64,000 bases of DNA from a virus. Below the pieces are notes generated by a model, which worked only from the letters and a program-made list of their open reading frames with translations, had not been told where the DNA came from and searched no databases. The position numbers and the translations under genes are program-made. Shown one piece after another: positions 28,601 to 36,891 of this stretch. Every line of letters starts with the position of its first letter. The stretch's first letter is position 1. The stretch covers positions 1 to 64,000 of IMG/VR virus record IMGVR_UViG_3300020579_000011; one strand, given 5' to 3'.

Positions 28601-30189
28601 AGAAAGTCATGCGGGCCAGTGAGTAGCGAGACTGCCGGATTCTGCGTGATAGAGGTAATCGCGCTGCCGGTCGTCGTCGTTGATGCCGTTGGCGGAGCGC
28701 CGGGACCGACTTGCGACAATCGAGGAAAGTTTACTCCGTCAAACGTGCGAGGAATGTCCGTCCCGTTGAGCAGATTGCTAAAAGCGATGAATTCGCGGTC
28801 GTCCACAGTTGCCGATTCCGCGAAACTGTTGGGCTGGATTTGTTGTGTCGCTCCGATCAAGTAAGAAACGACTATTTGAGCGGAAGTTATTTCAAATGTT
28901 CCACTGGTCTGTGGAAGTGGAGGAATATGCGGCTTGTTACTCGATATCGATCCCTGTATATAGACTCCAAACGACGGGTCATTGATGATTGCGGGCGTAA
29001 GACTTGTACCCCAAAAAGAGGAATCACCTCCAAAATCGAATTGCTGGTCGGCAGTTGCGTCAAAATCTCCGCTTTGCCCATTACCAACTTGCAGTCCCGC
29101 GCTTGAAAGCGTTACGCCGATCTGGGGGACCATTGCCCCGGTAACACTGAAGGAAAAATGTCCGGTGAGGACTACAAATAGGTCTAGAATCACGGCATTT
29201 GCAGGGATGGAAAAACCGTAATTACTTGCAAGTAAAAGGTCAGTGCTCCTATTCGTACCGCTATCCAGATTATTTGTAGCGTAATTGCCATCTGGAGGGC
29301 CGGTCACATTGGCCGGATTTGACCAAGGCGAAGCGGCGGGGAATCCTCCAGCTCCGGTAGTTGTGCCCGTAATCGCATACTGTTGTGCGCTCCCTGGAGT
29401 TGCCGAACCGCTGAAAGGAACTAAGATTCCTGGGTTGTTGGTTACATCTTCCTGCCAGATGGTACCAGTGTCGTCCAAAGCCAGAGTTATAATATCGCCA
29501 TCGGTTTGCTCGAACGTCTTTACGTAATTGAAATTCCTCCCAGAATCTCCGCTGAGAATCAATTGCACTTTCGCGCCGGACAACCGTACGGTACGCGATA
29601 TGCCGGTGGAACTTGTGTACTCGACCGTGAACTGCACGCCAAAACTTGGGTCGTTAACAACAGATGGAGTGAGGATATTTCCTAGCGACTGGTTGTCGCT
29701 AGAAAAACTGAATGTTGTATCCGTCGAGCCATTTGGGAAAATGAACACATCTGGGAAAATGTTCGCAATGACAGAGCCTTGATAAACTATCGAAGCAAGA
29801 AGAATCAGCCCAGGGAATCCCGATCCGCTGACTCCGCCAGTCACGTTGATATTTATGGATTCTATCGAACTGGAAGGATTGACGGAGAAACCGTAATTTG
29901 TGGTTACGAGACTATTGCTATTCTGCCCGTGAGCAAGCGACCTAGTTGCATAGATGCCGATAGGAGGGCCAGTGACGCTAAATGGATTGCTCCAAGGAAG
30001 TGCCCCGCCTCCGTCAAGTCCGTTGCCAGCGTAACCATTGAGCGCGAGTGTGTAGATACTCTGAAGTCCCGGACGAGGGAGTACGCCGCTAACTTGGAAG
30101 TCACAATTGAAAACGAGCGGCGAACCCCCTTCCGGAAGGCTCTCTGGTGACGCACCTGTGAATAACCCAAGAAATTTCTCAAGGGACAC
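25651..30189 (-). CDS. Very large tail protein (about 1512 aa)
   Basis: The beginning, LEKFLGLFTGASPESLPEGG followed by VLPRPGLQSIY, resembles large podoviral tail or tail-hub proteins that start with a conserved ASPxxLPxGxSPLxxxxDF block. Two similar beta-sandwich modules near the N-terminus repeat NPFSVTGPPIGIYATRSL and NPANVTGPPDGNYATNNL. Beta-rich throughout, with an ordered C-terminal region (WQLWTSHGFPTPEQEQGLQL). The GTG at 30189 has no Shine-Dalgarno; the frame stays open upstream to a TGA near 30228 and encodes residues NINNARNPTLQS that look like real N-terminal sequence, so the true start may be upstream (see findings). Confidence 0.75.
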   Translation of the reverse strand: MSLEKFLGLFTGASPESLPEGGSPLVFNCDFQVSGVLPRPGLQSIYTLALNGYAGNGLDGGGALPWSNPFSVTGPPIGIYATRSLAHGQNSNSLVTTNYGFSVNPSSSIESININVTGGVSGSGFPGLILLASIVYQGSVIANIFPDVFIFPNGSTDTTFSFSSDNQSLGNILTPSVVNDPSFGVQFTVEYTSSTGISRTVRLSGAKVQLILSGDSGRNFNYVKTFEQTDGDIITLALDDTGTIWQEDVTNNPGILVPFSGSATPGSAQQYAITGTTTGAGGFPAASPWSNPANVTGPPDGNYATNNLDSGTNRSTDLLLASNYGFSIPANAVILDLFVVLTGHFSFSVTGAMVPQIGVTLSSAGLQVGNGQSGDFDATADQQFDFGGDSSFWGTSLTPAIINDPSFGVYIQGSISSNKPHIPPLPQTSGTFEITSAQIVVSYLIGATQQIQPNSFAESATVDDREFIAFSNLLNGTDIPRTFDGVNFPRLSQVGPGAPPTASTTTTGSAITSITQNPAVSLLTGPHDFLLVSDSPSDHGTFGTPATPGNVLTLFFRSATLVPTYLLPGMNVVLAGFPTINGFMVNNDPAGLLAPQFYTVTSVGQPIPGEQSYAAITMTVNFTTFYNQMTPAGCSFQATEATLTTAVQVPNLEVGNQFQITATGGAPPTGYDGTWTVDETPNASQLQIVSTALTNNVATYGFNLITGTAPVAGQAVTVVDTLNGNGLFNVADAIIISVTAGTFSIALQSTKNIPSAAENAGALIFGTIFQFDPFAIVGNKSGVGTIVTVGIIAAGIRMICYSFLTDDGYITQPSPVLTYDVVAGAQGLAISDLLTGPSNVVARIIHLTAANGGQFYNIPTPVTVLSNGQNVVNTSTYLLDNTSTSITLSFSDDVLTGATEIDVPGNNLFETTELGSPLALIPYAGRIFALGEQNKIQNLLNYSFDGGIQVNRSGVSGGAGSIQTYPAGWTVDPIAGAGGSVVLSPIFGNAYQIVGTGTIISPSGPQGMITQPAYQDEDLVPIIDASTTYSVRITASAVQTSGAAGALGNLVVDLYSPSLGKALGTFNIQLSSMTSQMAIYTGTMLTKTLAPVPTDLMIRLYVTGLTANWTMTTDRIEPFPTEQPDLSGQIIGSYQGNFEAFDRINGVVLTNVQNQQPNKSAFTLFDTLYVVKTGSLVSTQDSKTTEPSQWSTPRVISNVVGTTSVYGVAGVNDQDSGEEWAIIAGQPGAFVFNGGEPVKITEEIQELWNLINWKYGHTLWVTNDITNRRILIGVPMKTFTVQNGMNVQNPWLPVGLIPDNGNPTTPNLVIALNYKFLTTASELGGRAEIHVSSFGGKLLSVDMARKWNIWSIQSPCAGLIKRQDTTQQTFFGNSEGTAKIYQLTPGLLEDDGEAFWQLWTSHGFPTPEQEQGLQLGSVRKMFEFMSLILGGSGSLAINVFPDSITSPYGHALLPNINLPATTSGDTEVPLNETGNRLFVQFSCNAVGAGFALSRIVMPLRQDPFSPVRGINI

Positions 30190-30237
30190 GGATTGCAGCG
30201 TCGGATTGCGAGCGTTGTTGATATTTCATTCTCCGTT

Positions 30238-30624
30238 TTACGGGAATATCGTCGCATTCCGGCGATAGATGGCTTCAAAGAAAATCACGTCGGCCTGCAC
30301 CGCAGATAATGTGCTACCCGCGAGAATCTCGACAAGCGGAGCAGCCGTAGCCAGCGATCCTGTCAGTGGAACTTGCAGGATCATCATGTTGCCAGTGGAT
30401 TTGATGTACTGGTAGATGTATCCAGAGCCGTTCTGCGAATACAGAATCACGCCAAAGGGATTGCTATTGCTTTTCGGCAAGAGTGCGGCATTGAGCACCG
30501 AAGCTAAAGGCAATCCGCCTGGCGAATAGGTTCCAGGTCCAACTGTCAATGTTCCGATGTGACGCTCGAATCGCTGATCGTTCGTTCCTTCATGTCCGCC
30601 AACTACGATTGCTGCTTGTGCCAT
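30238..30624 (-). CDS. Small structural protein (128 aa)
   Basis: ATG at 30624 is preceded by AAAGGAGAC, a good Shine-Dalgarno. Compact beta-rich protein (HIGTLTVGPGTYSPGG; GVILYSQNGSGYIYQYIKST; VQADVIFFEAIYRRN) with no signal peptide or membrane segment. It resembles head decoration or tail accessory proteins in size and composition only. Located between a fibre-like gene and the 1512-aa tail gene. Confidence 0.6.
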   Translation of the reverse strand: MAQAAIVVGGHEGTNDQRFERHIGTLTVGPGTYSPGGLPLASVLNAALLPKSNSNPFGVILYSQNGSGYIYQYIKSTGNMMILQVPLTGSLATAAPLVEILAGSTLSAVQADVIFFEAIYRRNATIFP

Positions 30625-30696
30625 GTTGTGTCTCCTTTTTCAGCGTACCCGAGGCGCTCCCTAAGTGTTGTTTTCAACTCTGCTAGGGCAGATGTC

Positions 30697-31704
30697 CTAC
30701 ATGCTCTGCATCGGACCGACTGAGAGCAAACTTGTCCCATCCCAAATAAATTGCTGCACATTGCGGATGTTTGGTGTCGGGTCGATTGTGCCTTGTCCCA
30801 CCATATTCGTGGGCCAAGTCATCACACGGGCTCCCGTAGCGTCCTGTTTAATCACGAACGTATAGAGCTGTCCGACAACTCCACCGGAGAACGTTGAGGA
30901 ACTGACATTCCCAGAAAGCGTCATAACGAAAGAATTGTTCACCGCGCCATTGAATGCGGGGGTAGCGGAAAATGAGGGCGTCGCAGCGGCAGGTAAATCG
31001 GCCGGCTGCATCAATCTAGCCGTCACAGCTCCAAGGCCACCACTGGCAGGGCCAGCGACAATTAAATTTGGAAGTTGCGGCGCGAAATCAAACGCTAGGG
31101 CGAGCACACCAGTTGCCGTGACAGGACCGCCAGTAAATAAGCCAGTGAAGAGAGCTCCAGGCGTCACCGAAGCGTTGATACTTGTTACTGTGCCGATGCC
31201 ACCGCCAATGTCTGCCGCTGTCAGTTGCCGCCGTGTAGGAGCGCCAGGACCGCCAGATGCGGGACCGACGATAACTGTGCTGTTCGGCCAATCGGTCGAG
31301 TAGGCAAGCGCGAGGACGCCAGAAATCGTGACAGGCGAGCCAGTGACCGCATATCCAGTAGGTACACTAAGTCCAACACTATTTGTCGATCCGCCACCCG
31401 GCGTGACGATTTGCTGGTCGGGGAAAATTTGTGGATTGGGTGCGATGCGATTGTAAGTGTCCGAATAAACTAGTGAGTACACGCCAACTGGAGCGTAAAA
31501 GTGAAAATTCCCGTTGCCATCGGCTTGAATAGGATTCGGAAGAATGGTTGCGCCAGTGGAATCTGTGTAGAGCGTAGCCAGCGGAGCAGGAGGGATAGTA
31601 ATCGGATTTGTCGGCGACGTGAGTGGCTGGTTGCACACGTAGACGTTGCAGCCAGGAACCGCTTCTCCGATTGCATTGATGATGATGCCGTCAAATCGGT
31701 TCAT
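30697..31704 (-). CDS. Tail-fibre-like protein (335 aa)
   Basis: Residues about 1-105 look like a carboxypeptidase-regulatory-like beta-sandwich (IIINAIGEAVPGCNVYVCNQ ... YAPVGVYSLVYSD), a domain often used at the virion-proximal end of fibres. Then two repeats of a fibre phrase: STVIVGPASGGPGAPTRRQL and NLIVAGPASGGLGAVTARLM, with GTVTSINASV between them. The C-terminus carries FVMTLSGNVSSS and a short beta domain. Unlike the three fibre genes at the left end it has no signal peptide. Confidence 0.68.
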   Translation of the reverse strand: MNRFDGIIINAIGEAVPGCNVYVCNQPLTSPTNPITIPPAPLATLYTDSTGATILPNPIQADGNGNFHFYAPVGVYSLVYSDTYNRIAPNPQIFPDQQIVTPGGGSTNSVGLSVPTGYAVTGSPVTISGVLALAYSTDWPNSTVIVGPASGGPGAPTRRQLTAADIGGGIGTVTSINASVTPGALFTGLFTGGPVTATGVLALAFDFAPQLPNLIVAGPASGGLGAVTARLMQPADLPAAATPSFSATPAFNGAVNNSFVMTLSGNVSSSTFSGGVVGQLYTFVIKQDATGARVMTWPTNMVGQGTIDPTPNIRNVQQFIWDGTSLLSVGPMQSM

Positions 31705-31705
31705 C

Positions 31706-32515
31706 TTATCCCTGAAAAGCCGTCGAACCTACGTTTCCGGAACTGCCACGCGAATCTCCGCCGTATGCTTGCCTGCGATATTGGACGCTCTGCGAGCGTC
31801 GCACAAATTCATTCGCCATATCGAAAATCGCGTCGTCTCGCTGCTGAATCAGTCCTTCGACAGCCGCAGCGCCGCGGGCATTCGCGTACATCGCGGCCAT
31901 GTGGTAAGCAAGAGCGTCGGCGCTGTCAATGATGTTGATAGCCGTTGTGGGAAAATCCGTAGGAGGAACATCCAGAGGCATCAACGTCGATTTGTAGCGG
32001 AGCCGCAGATTTTTGGCCTGCGTGCTGCCGGGCATGTAAATGCCGTAGTCGCGCCATTCCCACACACCCATGTATGGTCCTTGATTCGTCGATGCTATTC
32101 CGCCTTGTGGCTGGCTCATGGGCTCGAATTCAAGGCCGGAACCAACAATCTGTTCAGAGACCTCGTAAGGCTGCATCATGTCGTTTGGAAGTGTCGGCGT
32201 CGGATGCATGTTCGAGCCATCGAAATATCCGTTGTAGCCGATGTAGACCTGAACATTCGGGCTCACTGCCAAAACCGGAGTCACGTTGTACATGATGTAG
32301 TTGTCTTTGGTGGGAAACGTGACACCTTCGTTGCGCAGTTTGCGCATTAGTGTGGTAAGCGCCGAATTCAGGTAGGGGATTACAAAAGGCGCGGAGTCCG
32401 TGAAGATGCGGCCTTGCGTTCCATTCAGCCCAGGGTAGGTGTCATTGATTATGGACCTGACGAGCGTCGTAACTGTAGAAATATTTGGAAACAACGACTG
32501 CGAAAAGTCGGGCAA
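31706..32515 (-). CDS. Putative head-tail adaptor / connector (269 aa)
   Basis: Pattern SQSLFPNISTVTTLVRSIIND then FVIPYLNSALTTLMRKLRNE, a later LRLRYKSTLMPLDVPPTDFP segment and a helix IIDSADALAYHMAAMYANAR match the general build of adaptor proteins that bind the portal in short-tailed phages (helical bundle plus beta insert). It is placed downstream of the capsid block and upstream of the fibre and tail genes. Family assignment is by resemblance of layout, not by a diagnostic motif. Confidence 0.6.
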   Translation of the reverse strand: MPDFSQSLFPNISTVTTLVRSIINDTYPGLNGTQGRIFTDSAPFVIPYLNSALTTLMRKLRNEGVTFPTKDNYIMYNVTPVLAVSPNVQVYIGYNGYFDGSNMHPTPTLPNDMMQPYEVSEQIVGSGLEFEPMSQPQGGIASTNQGPYMGVWEWRDYGIYMPGSTQAKNLRLRYKSTLMPLDVPPTDFPTTAINIIDSADALAYHMAAMYANARGAAAVEGLIQQRDDAIFDMANEFVRRSQSVQYRRQAYGGDSRGSSGNVGSTAFQG

Positions 32516-32607
32516 TGGTTGCCTCCTCTCAAAACATCACCAAGGCCGGATGCGCCACTCGATTCGGGTAGATCGTAGTGATACGAACCCGGCCTCAGTG
32601 AAGATCG

Positions 32608-33471
32608 TTAAGCCGCAGACCTCTTGCCGCGCTTCTTCGTGCCCGCTTCCACGGTTTCATCTTCTTCTTCGGGAATGTGAGCAGCGGCAGCTTTCTGCGG
32701 GAAAAGTTTGTCGTACTTCACGCGGTCAACAATGCAGACGTCATTGGCAAAATTCTTGTGATACGCGATGCCCTCGCGGATGTGGTCTCCGCAATTCGGG
32801 CAGGTGACCATGCGCGTGGTGGACTGATGCCAGACAGATTGCAGACCGAGGTAATCCATCGCAAAGTGTTCGCGCGGGGTAATCATGTGCCGTTCGTTCT
32901 TCGCAGCCTTTTCTTCCGCAGAAGCGATTAGCACTTTGAACGTGTTTTCGACACGCCTCTTGAATTTCTCGATCTCAGCATCAAGTGCGGGATCGTCTGG
33001 TGCCGTGAGCGACCACCACACACCGAATGCGTTCATGTTATTGCCATACTGGTCTTGCGCGATGCCGGGAGTTCCGGGCGGAATCTCGCGGAGTTGTGTC
33101 TCCCATGGGCTTGACGGATGCACGGAAGGATTGAGCAGGCTGTTCGCGTGTTTTCTTCCGTCCTCCTGAATGTAATAGGTTTCGTCCGTTCCTGGCCGCG
33201 TGAAACGGTTCTTAACGAGCGCACGGATCGTTGTCCATCCGACTTTCTCGCCAGGCTTGCACTCCGGAACCTTGAAGTTAGGAAAGTTTGGCGGCTGGCA
33301 AATCGGAGCGTGTTGAAGTCCTGATACGCAGTTGTAAATGTAGATTACTCCCACGTTCGGGTCTTCATCCGACGTACTGAGCATTGCTTGGCCGTTTTCC
33401 TCTGCATTCTTAATGGCCGTCATCTTGCGTGCGATTGGTGAGTTTGGTGCTAGTCCTCTCGTTGCTTCCAT
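32608..33471 (-). CDS. Hypothetical virion-module protein with zinc knuckle (287 aa)
   Basis: Contains TCPNCGDHIREGIAYHKN near residue 222 followed by a Cys (DVCIVDR), a CxxC...C zinc-knuckle arrangement. Elsewhere it has helical charged regions (EKFKRRVENTFKVLIASAEE). The C-terminus is acidic then Lys/Arg-rich. The ATG is preceded by GGGGAGGA. The AATCGGGTA element that recurs in front of late genes sits just upstream. Function unknown; co-transcribed with head-tail genes. Confidence 0.6.
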   Translation of the reverse strand: MEATRGLAPNSPIARKMTAIKNAEENGQAMLSTSDEDPNVGVIYIYNCVSGLQHAPICQPPNFPNFKVPECKPGEKVGWTTIRALVKNRFTRPGTDETYYIQEDGRKHANSLLNPSVHPSSPWETQLREIPPGTPGIAQDQYGNNMNAFGVWWSLTAPDDPALDAEIEKFKRRVENTFKVLIASAEEKAAKNERHMITPREHFAMDYLGLQSVWHQSTTRMVTCPNCGDHIREGIAYHKNFANDVCIVDRVKYDKLFPQKAAAAHIPEEEDETVEAGTKKRGKRSAA

Positions 33472-33500
33472 TCAATCCTCCCCGATACCCGATTTAACTC

Positions 33501-34214
33501 CTAGTTGATAAGCCGTGGCCTTGATGCTACTTGAAATCCTTGTTGGAAATTCGGTCTGCGCCCTCGTACTGTCAGACGATTCCAGACTTTTTGAATCTGT
33601 TCCATTTTCTTGTCTAGCAGAGAAGTACGGCAACCCTGCAAACTGAACGAAACTGGATTGATAAATGCGGGCATCGCCTCTGCCATTTTTTCCGCGACCT
33701 CTTCGGCTTCACGGCTCTTCTGTTCATTCTGCTCGAACTGTCTGGCTGCTTCCTGCTCGCTTGTCGAGAGCCGCTGAAAGGCTTGCATCATGGGAATAAT
33801 GCGGTCGATCAAGAAGTGATTGAGTTCCAGATGTTCTACAACCATCTTCCCGTTCACGAGTTCACGGCTCATAAACGGCTGAACGGGTTCGTAGCGTCCT
33901 TTGTAGGGATATTCTCCCGTCGTATAGGTCCGGGAAACTTGATCCCAGGTATTGCGGTAGTAGCTTGTCGGCGAGCCGTAGAACGATGCAGGTTTCCAGC
34001 GCATCAGCGTCCAGCATTGCATCTCGTGATTCTGGCAGCGGTCTCGGTATTCCCGGCGTTCATTGCCGTACTTGTCGCGCCAGATATTCCCCATCCGAAT
34101 GAAGGATGTGCGACCCCAAGCGAACTTGAAGATGTTCTCGCCGTATGGATTCACTCCGAAGACACGGAGCCTATCTTGAAATTCCCTTGGGCAGATGCGG
34201 GCTTCTTTGGTCAT
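33501..34214 (-). CDS. Hypothetical protein of the head-tail module (237 aa)
   Basis: Start taken at ATG 34214, which overlaps the stop of the GroES-like gene (ATGA); an upstream in-frame ATG at 34241 would overlap it further. N-terminal region is aromatic and basic (FKFAWGRTSFIRMGNIWRD; RWKPASFYGSPTSYYRNTWD), the middle is a charged coiled coil (SEQEAARQFEQNEQKSREAE), and the C-terminus is basic. Not recognised. Confidence 0.6.
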   Translation of the reverse strand: MTKEARICPREFQDRLRVFGVNPYGENIFKFAWGRTSFIRMGNIWRDKYGNERREYRDRCQNHEMQCWTLMRWKPASFYGSPTSYYRNTWDQVSRTYTTGEYPYKGRYEPVQPFMSRELVNGKMVVEHLELNHFLIDRIIPMMQAFQRLSTSEQEAARQFEQNEQKSREAEEVAEKMAEAMPAFINPVSFSLQGCRTSLLDKKMEQIQKVWNRLTVRGRRPNFQQGFQVASRPRLIN

Positions 34215-34564
34215 TCGATGACTTCGGCGCGAGCGTAACATTCCTCGTCGCGCACCATGAGTAAATCCTTTTCTCCGGTCAACTCTTCGAGGTCTTCAAA
34301 GGTCATCGAGAAAGCCGTGATGATAACAAGGTCTCCGGGTTTCAAGTCACTCGCAACAAACTTTCCATTGCGAACTACCTCGGCGGCTTCGACAACTTCA
34401 GCTTGGTAACTCTTTGCTTGCGAGCGGTCCACGATGAGTCCGGCATCAGTCTTAATTTCCTCAAGGCTGAGTTTTCTGACAATCACCCAGCCGTGCCGAG
34501 GATGAACCGCATACTTCACTTTTGCCGCTACTGTCTCACCCATTTCAACATCTATTCCTTTCAT
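34211..34564 (-). CDS. Phage GroES-like co-chaperonin (117 aa)
   Basis: After a 20-residue extension the chain follows the Cpn10 plan: HPRHGWVIVRKLSLEEIKTD, the mobile-loop position with DAGLIVDRSQAKS, AEVVEAAEVVRNGK, LKPGDLVIITAF and a final DLLMVRDEECYARAEVIE. GroES caps the GroEL folding chamber as a heptamer; the IVL-type GroEL-binding tripeptide appears here as LIV. It is the next gene after the major capsid gene, which suggests it helps fold the capsid protein with host GroEL, as gp31 does in T4. The length is a little above the 95-100 of bacterial GroES. Confidence 0.78.
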   Translation of the reverse strand: MKGIDVEMGETVAAKVKYAVHPRHGWVIVRKLSLEEIKTDAGLIVDRSQAKSYQAEVVEAAEVVRNGKFVASDLKPGDLVIITAFSMTFEDLEELTGEKDLLMVRDEECYARAEVIE

Positions 34565-34634
34565 ACTTTCTCCCCGAATACCCGATTTTTGAAGGGGCGA
34601 TCTTGCGACCGCCCCAATGTCACAGCGCCACCGA

Positions 34635-36610
34635 TTAACTGGTGACGGAAGGAACCGCAGCGTTTGAAATGTAGCACGCCGCCTTCGAGTTGCTTTGGAA
34701 AACGTTGAGGAACGTGTTGTAATAAAAGATACTACTGGTCAAGTATGTACCTTGGTTAACGAAGTCCGGAATCGGCATGGTGGTGACGCCATCTCCGAAT
34801 TCGTAAAGGGACGGCTCGACGGTTTCGATGATGCCCCAAGTTTCCGGGCATACGGCATCGAGGCGTCCTTGTTTTGCGGTGTACACGACATTCAGCGTGC
34901 GTCCGCCGTAGGTGATCGGCATCTTTTTCTTCGTCATGTCCAGAGCTTTGTCCCCCGGAGGGTTGAAGTTCTGCATCAAGACGTTGGTGTAAAGTTGCGT
35001 CACGGCGAGTTGCTGGTCTGGCCCGCAGATCCATTCGAAATCGGCTACTGCCTCGTTTTCTGAACCAAGACCGCGGCCAATGAGAATTTCTGCTTTGAAG
35101 CCGTCTGTCGTGTTGATGGCAAAGTTGCCCTTGTTGATGTTCGGGACCGAGAGCTGGCCTGGATACGTTGCACGGTTGAGTCCCATGATCGTACCGGTCG
35201 TCGCGTTCGTCTGCCAAGCATAGAGTCCAAGCACGCCCGAATTAAGCGCACCTGTCCCGTTCTGGATGACGACGAAATCTCCTGTCGAAGTGCTGGTCGG
35301 CAATGCGGTCGAGAAGTAGACCGTATCGTTGGCACCGTCCACGTAGGAGACTACCGCTACTGCCGGTGTGGTTCTCGCGCCGCCACCTTCCGCAGCGAAC
35401 AACTGGACCGATTGCTGCTCTTGGAACTGATTGGCTTGCCCGCCAAGACCAACAATCGATGACGGGTTTGCGCCGCCAAGCGTGTTGTTGTTGATCGTCG
35501 CCGTGGTTGGAATTTGCACGATCGAGCCTGCGCCATCGCTCAAGAACTGAGCGTCAACGCCACGCATAAAGGAATCGAAAGAATTTTTCAATTCTTCAGC
35601 CCGCAGAGAGATGAGGCTTCTCTTTGGACCCTCCGTGGCCTTCCTTGCAAGGTACGTTATTTCGCCAGATGCTTTGTTACTACGCCTGTTTCTTGATTAG
35701 CGTAGGCCCCGGCATTTCTGCGGGGCTCTCTTTGTCGCCAAAGAGTTCGGACTGTATCTTCACTTCCTCCACAAGTTCAAGGAAGGCTTCGCGTGCGGTC
35801 TCTACGGTGCCCGTTCGGTTAAGGCGGTTCAATTGTTTCACCCTAATTGCGATAGCCTTATCCATTTCGGAAATTCTGACAAACCGCCTGTCACCACGGC
35901 GTGCCATATATTTAATCATCAGCCTCGCTTGTTCTTTTTTGCCACTCAGCGAGTTGAAGATAATCTCAAGGAATCTCTTTTTGTTGCTGCAACGCCCTTT
36001 AATATCCACATGCCAGAAATGCACATGCGTTGAGCGCGTAACATATTGGATTCCCCAAGAATCCAGAATGGATTCGACTCGTGAAATTATCAGAGGATTT
36101 GAATTACAAACTGCGGATACACATGCTCGCCACCCTCCTGTAGTGGAGAAGTTAATAGAGCCTTCTCCATCCAAGATTGCTGCCATGTATCCGATGTCAT
36201 TCTCTGAAAATTCCATGACGGTTCCCTCGGTATTGTCTCTAGTTTACCAAGCTAGAGAGTTTCACCGATACAGCGAAGTTTAGGCTGGGCGCGATGTGCT
36301 CATACCCAGCGAACAAGCCCACTGGAGACAAATCCCCCGAGAGCCACTTTGATCCGGTCCCGCGAAGCAAGCTATCACCGTCACCGGTTTGCGTGGTGAT
36401 GGCTGCACCTGACTGGACGCGGAACGGAATGCGAAACGCCGGTCGGGTTGTGCCGCCAGCCGCAGTAATATTTGCGGTCGGGTATGTCTTTGCTCCTTTT
36501 TTGAAGAAGTTGTACATCGTGCGGCTTTTGTAGACGAGATCGGGAATGCCCTTACTGAACGCTTCCAGTTCGACCGCTTCGACTGCTGCTTCTGCTAGTG
36601 GTGAAGCCAT
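34635..36610 (-). CDS. Major capsid protein, gene split by a group I intron
   Basis: Proposed join, in coding order, 36610-36254 (exon 1, 119 codons) and 35654-34635 (exon 2), giving about 458 residues. Exon 1 alone would stop three codons into the intron; exon 2 has no good start of its own, and its open frame continues upstream of the TTG at 35591 with coding-like YLARKATEGPKRSLISLRAE. The junction reads KLS-YLARKA. Features: helical N-arm (EAFSKGIPDLVYKS), a long E-loop-like region (FRIPFRVQSGAAITTQTGDG), spine helix (RAEELKNSFDSFMRGVDAQF), and a beta-rich end. Position between scaffold and GroES, and size, fit an HK97-fold major capsid protein. The exact splice sites are inferred. Confidence 0.72.
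35655..36253 (-). other. Group I self-splicing intron in the capsid gene
   Basis: A 599-nt insertion splits the capsid frame. In RNA sense: exon 1 ends CUCUCU (36254) and UCUCUAG pairs with CUAGAGA a few bases later (P1). GGUA just before that strand can pair with UACC, the first bases of exon 2 (P10). The intron ends in G (35655). Near the 3' end are an R-like element GUAGAGACCG (35805-35796), hairpin CUUCCU/AGGAAG (P8; 35785-35763), the S-like element AAGAUACAGUCC (35760-35749), then perfect hairpins CUCUUU/AAAGAG, GCCCCG/CGGGGC and CUACGC/GCGUAG (P9 region). Weak points: the splice-site U pairs with A rather than the usual G, and P7 has a C-A mismatch. Confidence 0.7.
35680..36216 (-). CDS. 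Intron-encoded LAGLIDADG homing endonuclease (178 aa)
   Basis: One LAGLIDADG helix is visible as IGYMAAILDGEGSI at residues 8-21, where Asp/Glu supply metal ligands; a second copy is not evident, so it may act as a homodimer. Basic C-terminal half (MIKYMARRGDRRFVRISE; RVKQLNRLNRTG). It lies wholly inside the intron, 37 nt after the 5' splice site, and its last 45 codons overlap the intron core helices P7-P9. Such enzymes cut intron-less alleles so that repair copies the intron in. Expected target: the intron-less capsid sequence round the exon junction. Confidence 0.85.
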   Translation of the reverse strand: MEFSENDIGYMAAILDGEGSINFSTTGGWRACVSAVCNSNPLIISRVESILDSWGIQYVTRSTHVHFWHVDIKGRCSNKKRFLEIIFNSLSGKKEQARLMIKYMARRGDRRFVRISEMDKAIAIRVKQLNRLNRTGTVETAREAFLELVEEVKIQSELFGDKESPAEMPGPTLIKKQA

Positions 36611-36681
36611 AGATCAAACCTCGGAATGTAGCTCAACGCCTGCGGTTTCGCGTCCCGACGCGCCAGCTTCGCATCTGCTGT

Positions 36682-36816
36682 CTATTCCGCGTTGGCACTC
36701 TTCTCGGAGTCAACCAAGAAAAGTCTCACTTCACCCGATAGTTTTTTGGAACGTTTAGGAGGGTACTGCTGCATTCGGAGTGCTCGCCGAATGACGTGGA
36801 TTTTTTGCGAGGTCAT
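36682..36816 (-). CDS. Possible 44-aa basic peptide between scaffold and capsid genes
   Basis: ATG at 36816 follows GAGGAGG with almost no spacer. The peptide is basic (HVIRRALRMQQYPPKRSKKL) and has no match I recognise. The remainder of the 281-bp gap (36611-36891) has no other reading frame and carries one copy of the ATCGGGTGAAG element at 36732-36741. It may be non-coding leader for the capsid mRNA. Confidence 0.25.
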   Translation of the reverse strand: MTSQKIHVIRRALRMQQYPPKRSKKLSGEVRLFLVDSEKSANAE

Positions 36817-36891
36817 CCTCCTCGATGGTTCCTAAACAGTTGGCAGCGTACTATGCTTTTCTCTCGCAGGGCAAGAAAAAACGTGTTTGGG

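Noticed and set aside
34635-36610. Intein instead of intron in the capsid gene
   Set aside because: Exon 1 frame hits a stop inside the insertion and the endonuclease has its own start, so no continuous protein precursor is possible.
35591-36610. Two independent genes (123 aa and 318 aa) instead of a split capsid gene
   Set aside because: The second would start at a TTG mid-helix and lose coding-like upstream residues; the first would end in a non-protein-like tail; intron core elements lie exactly between.
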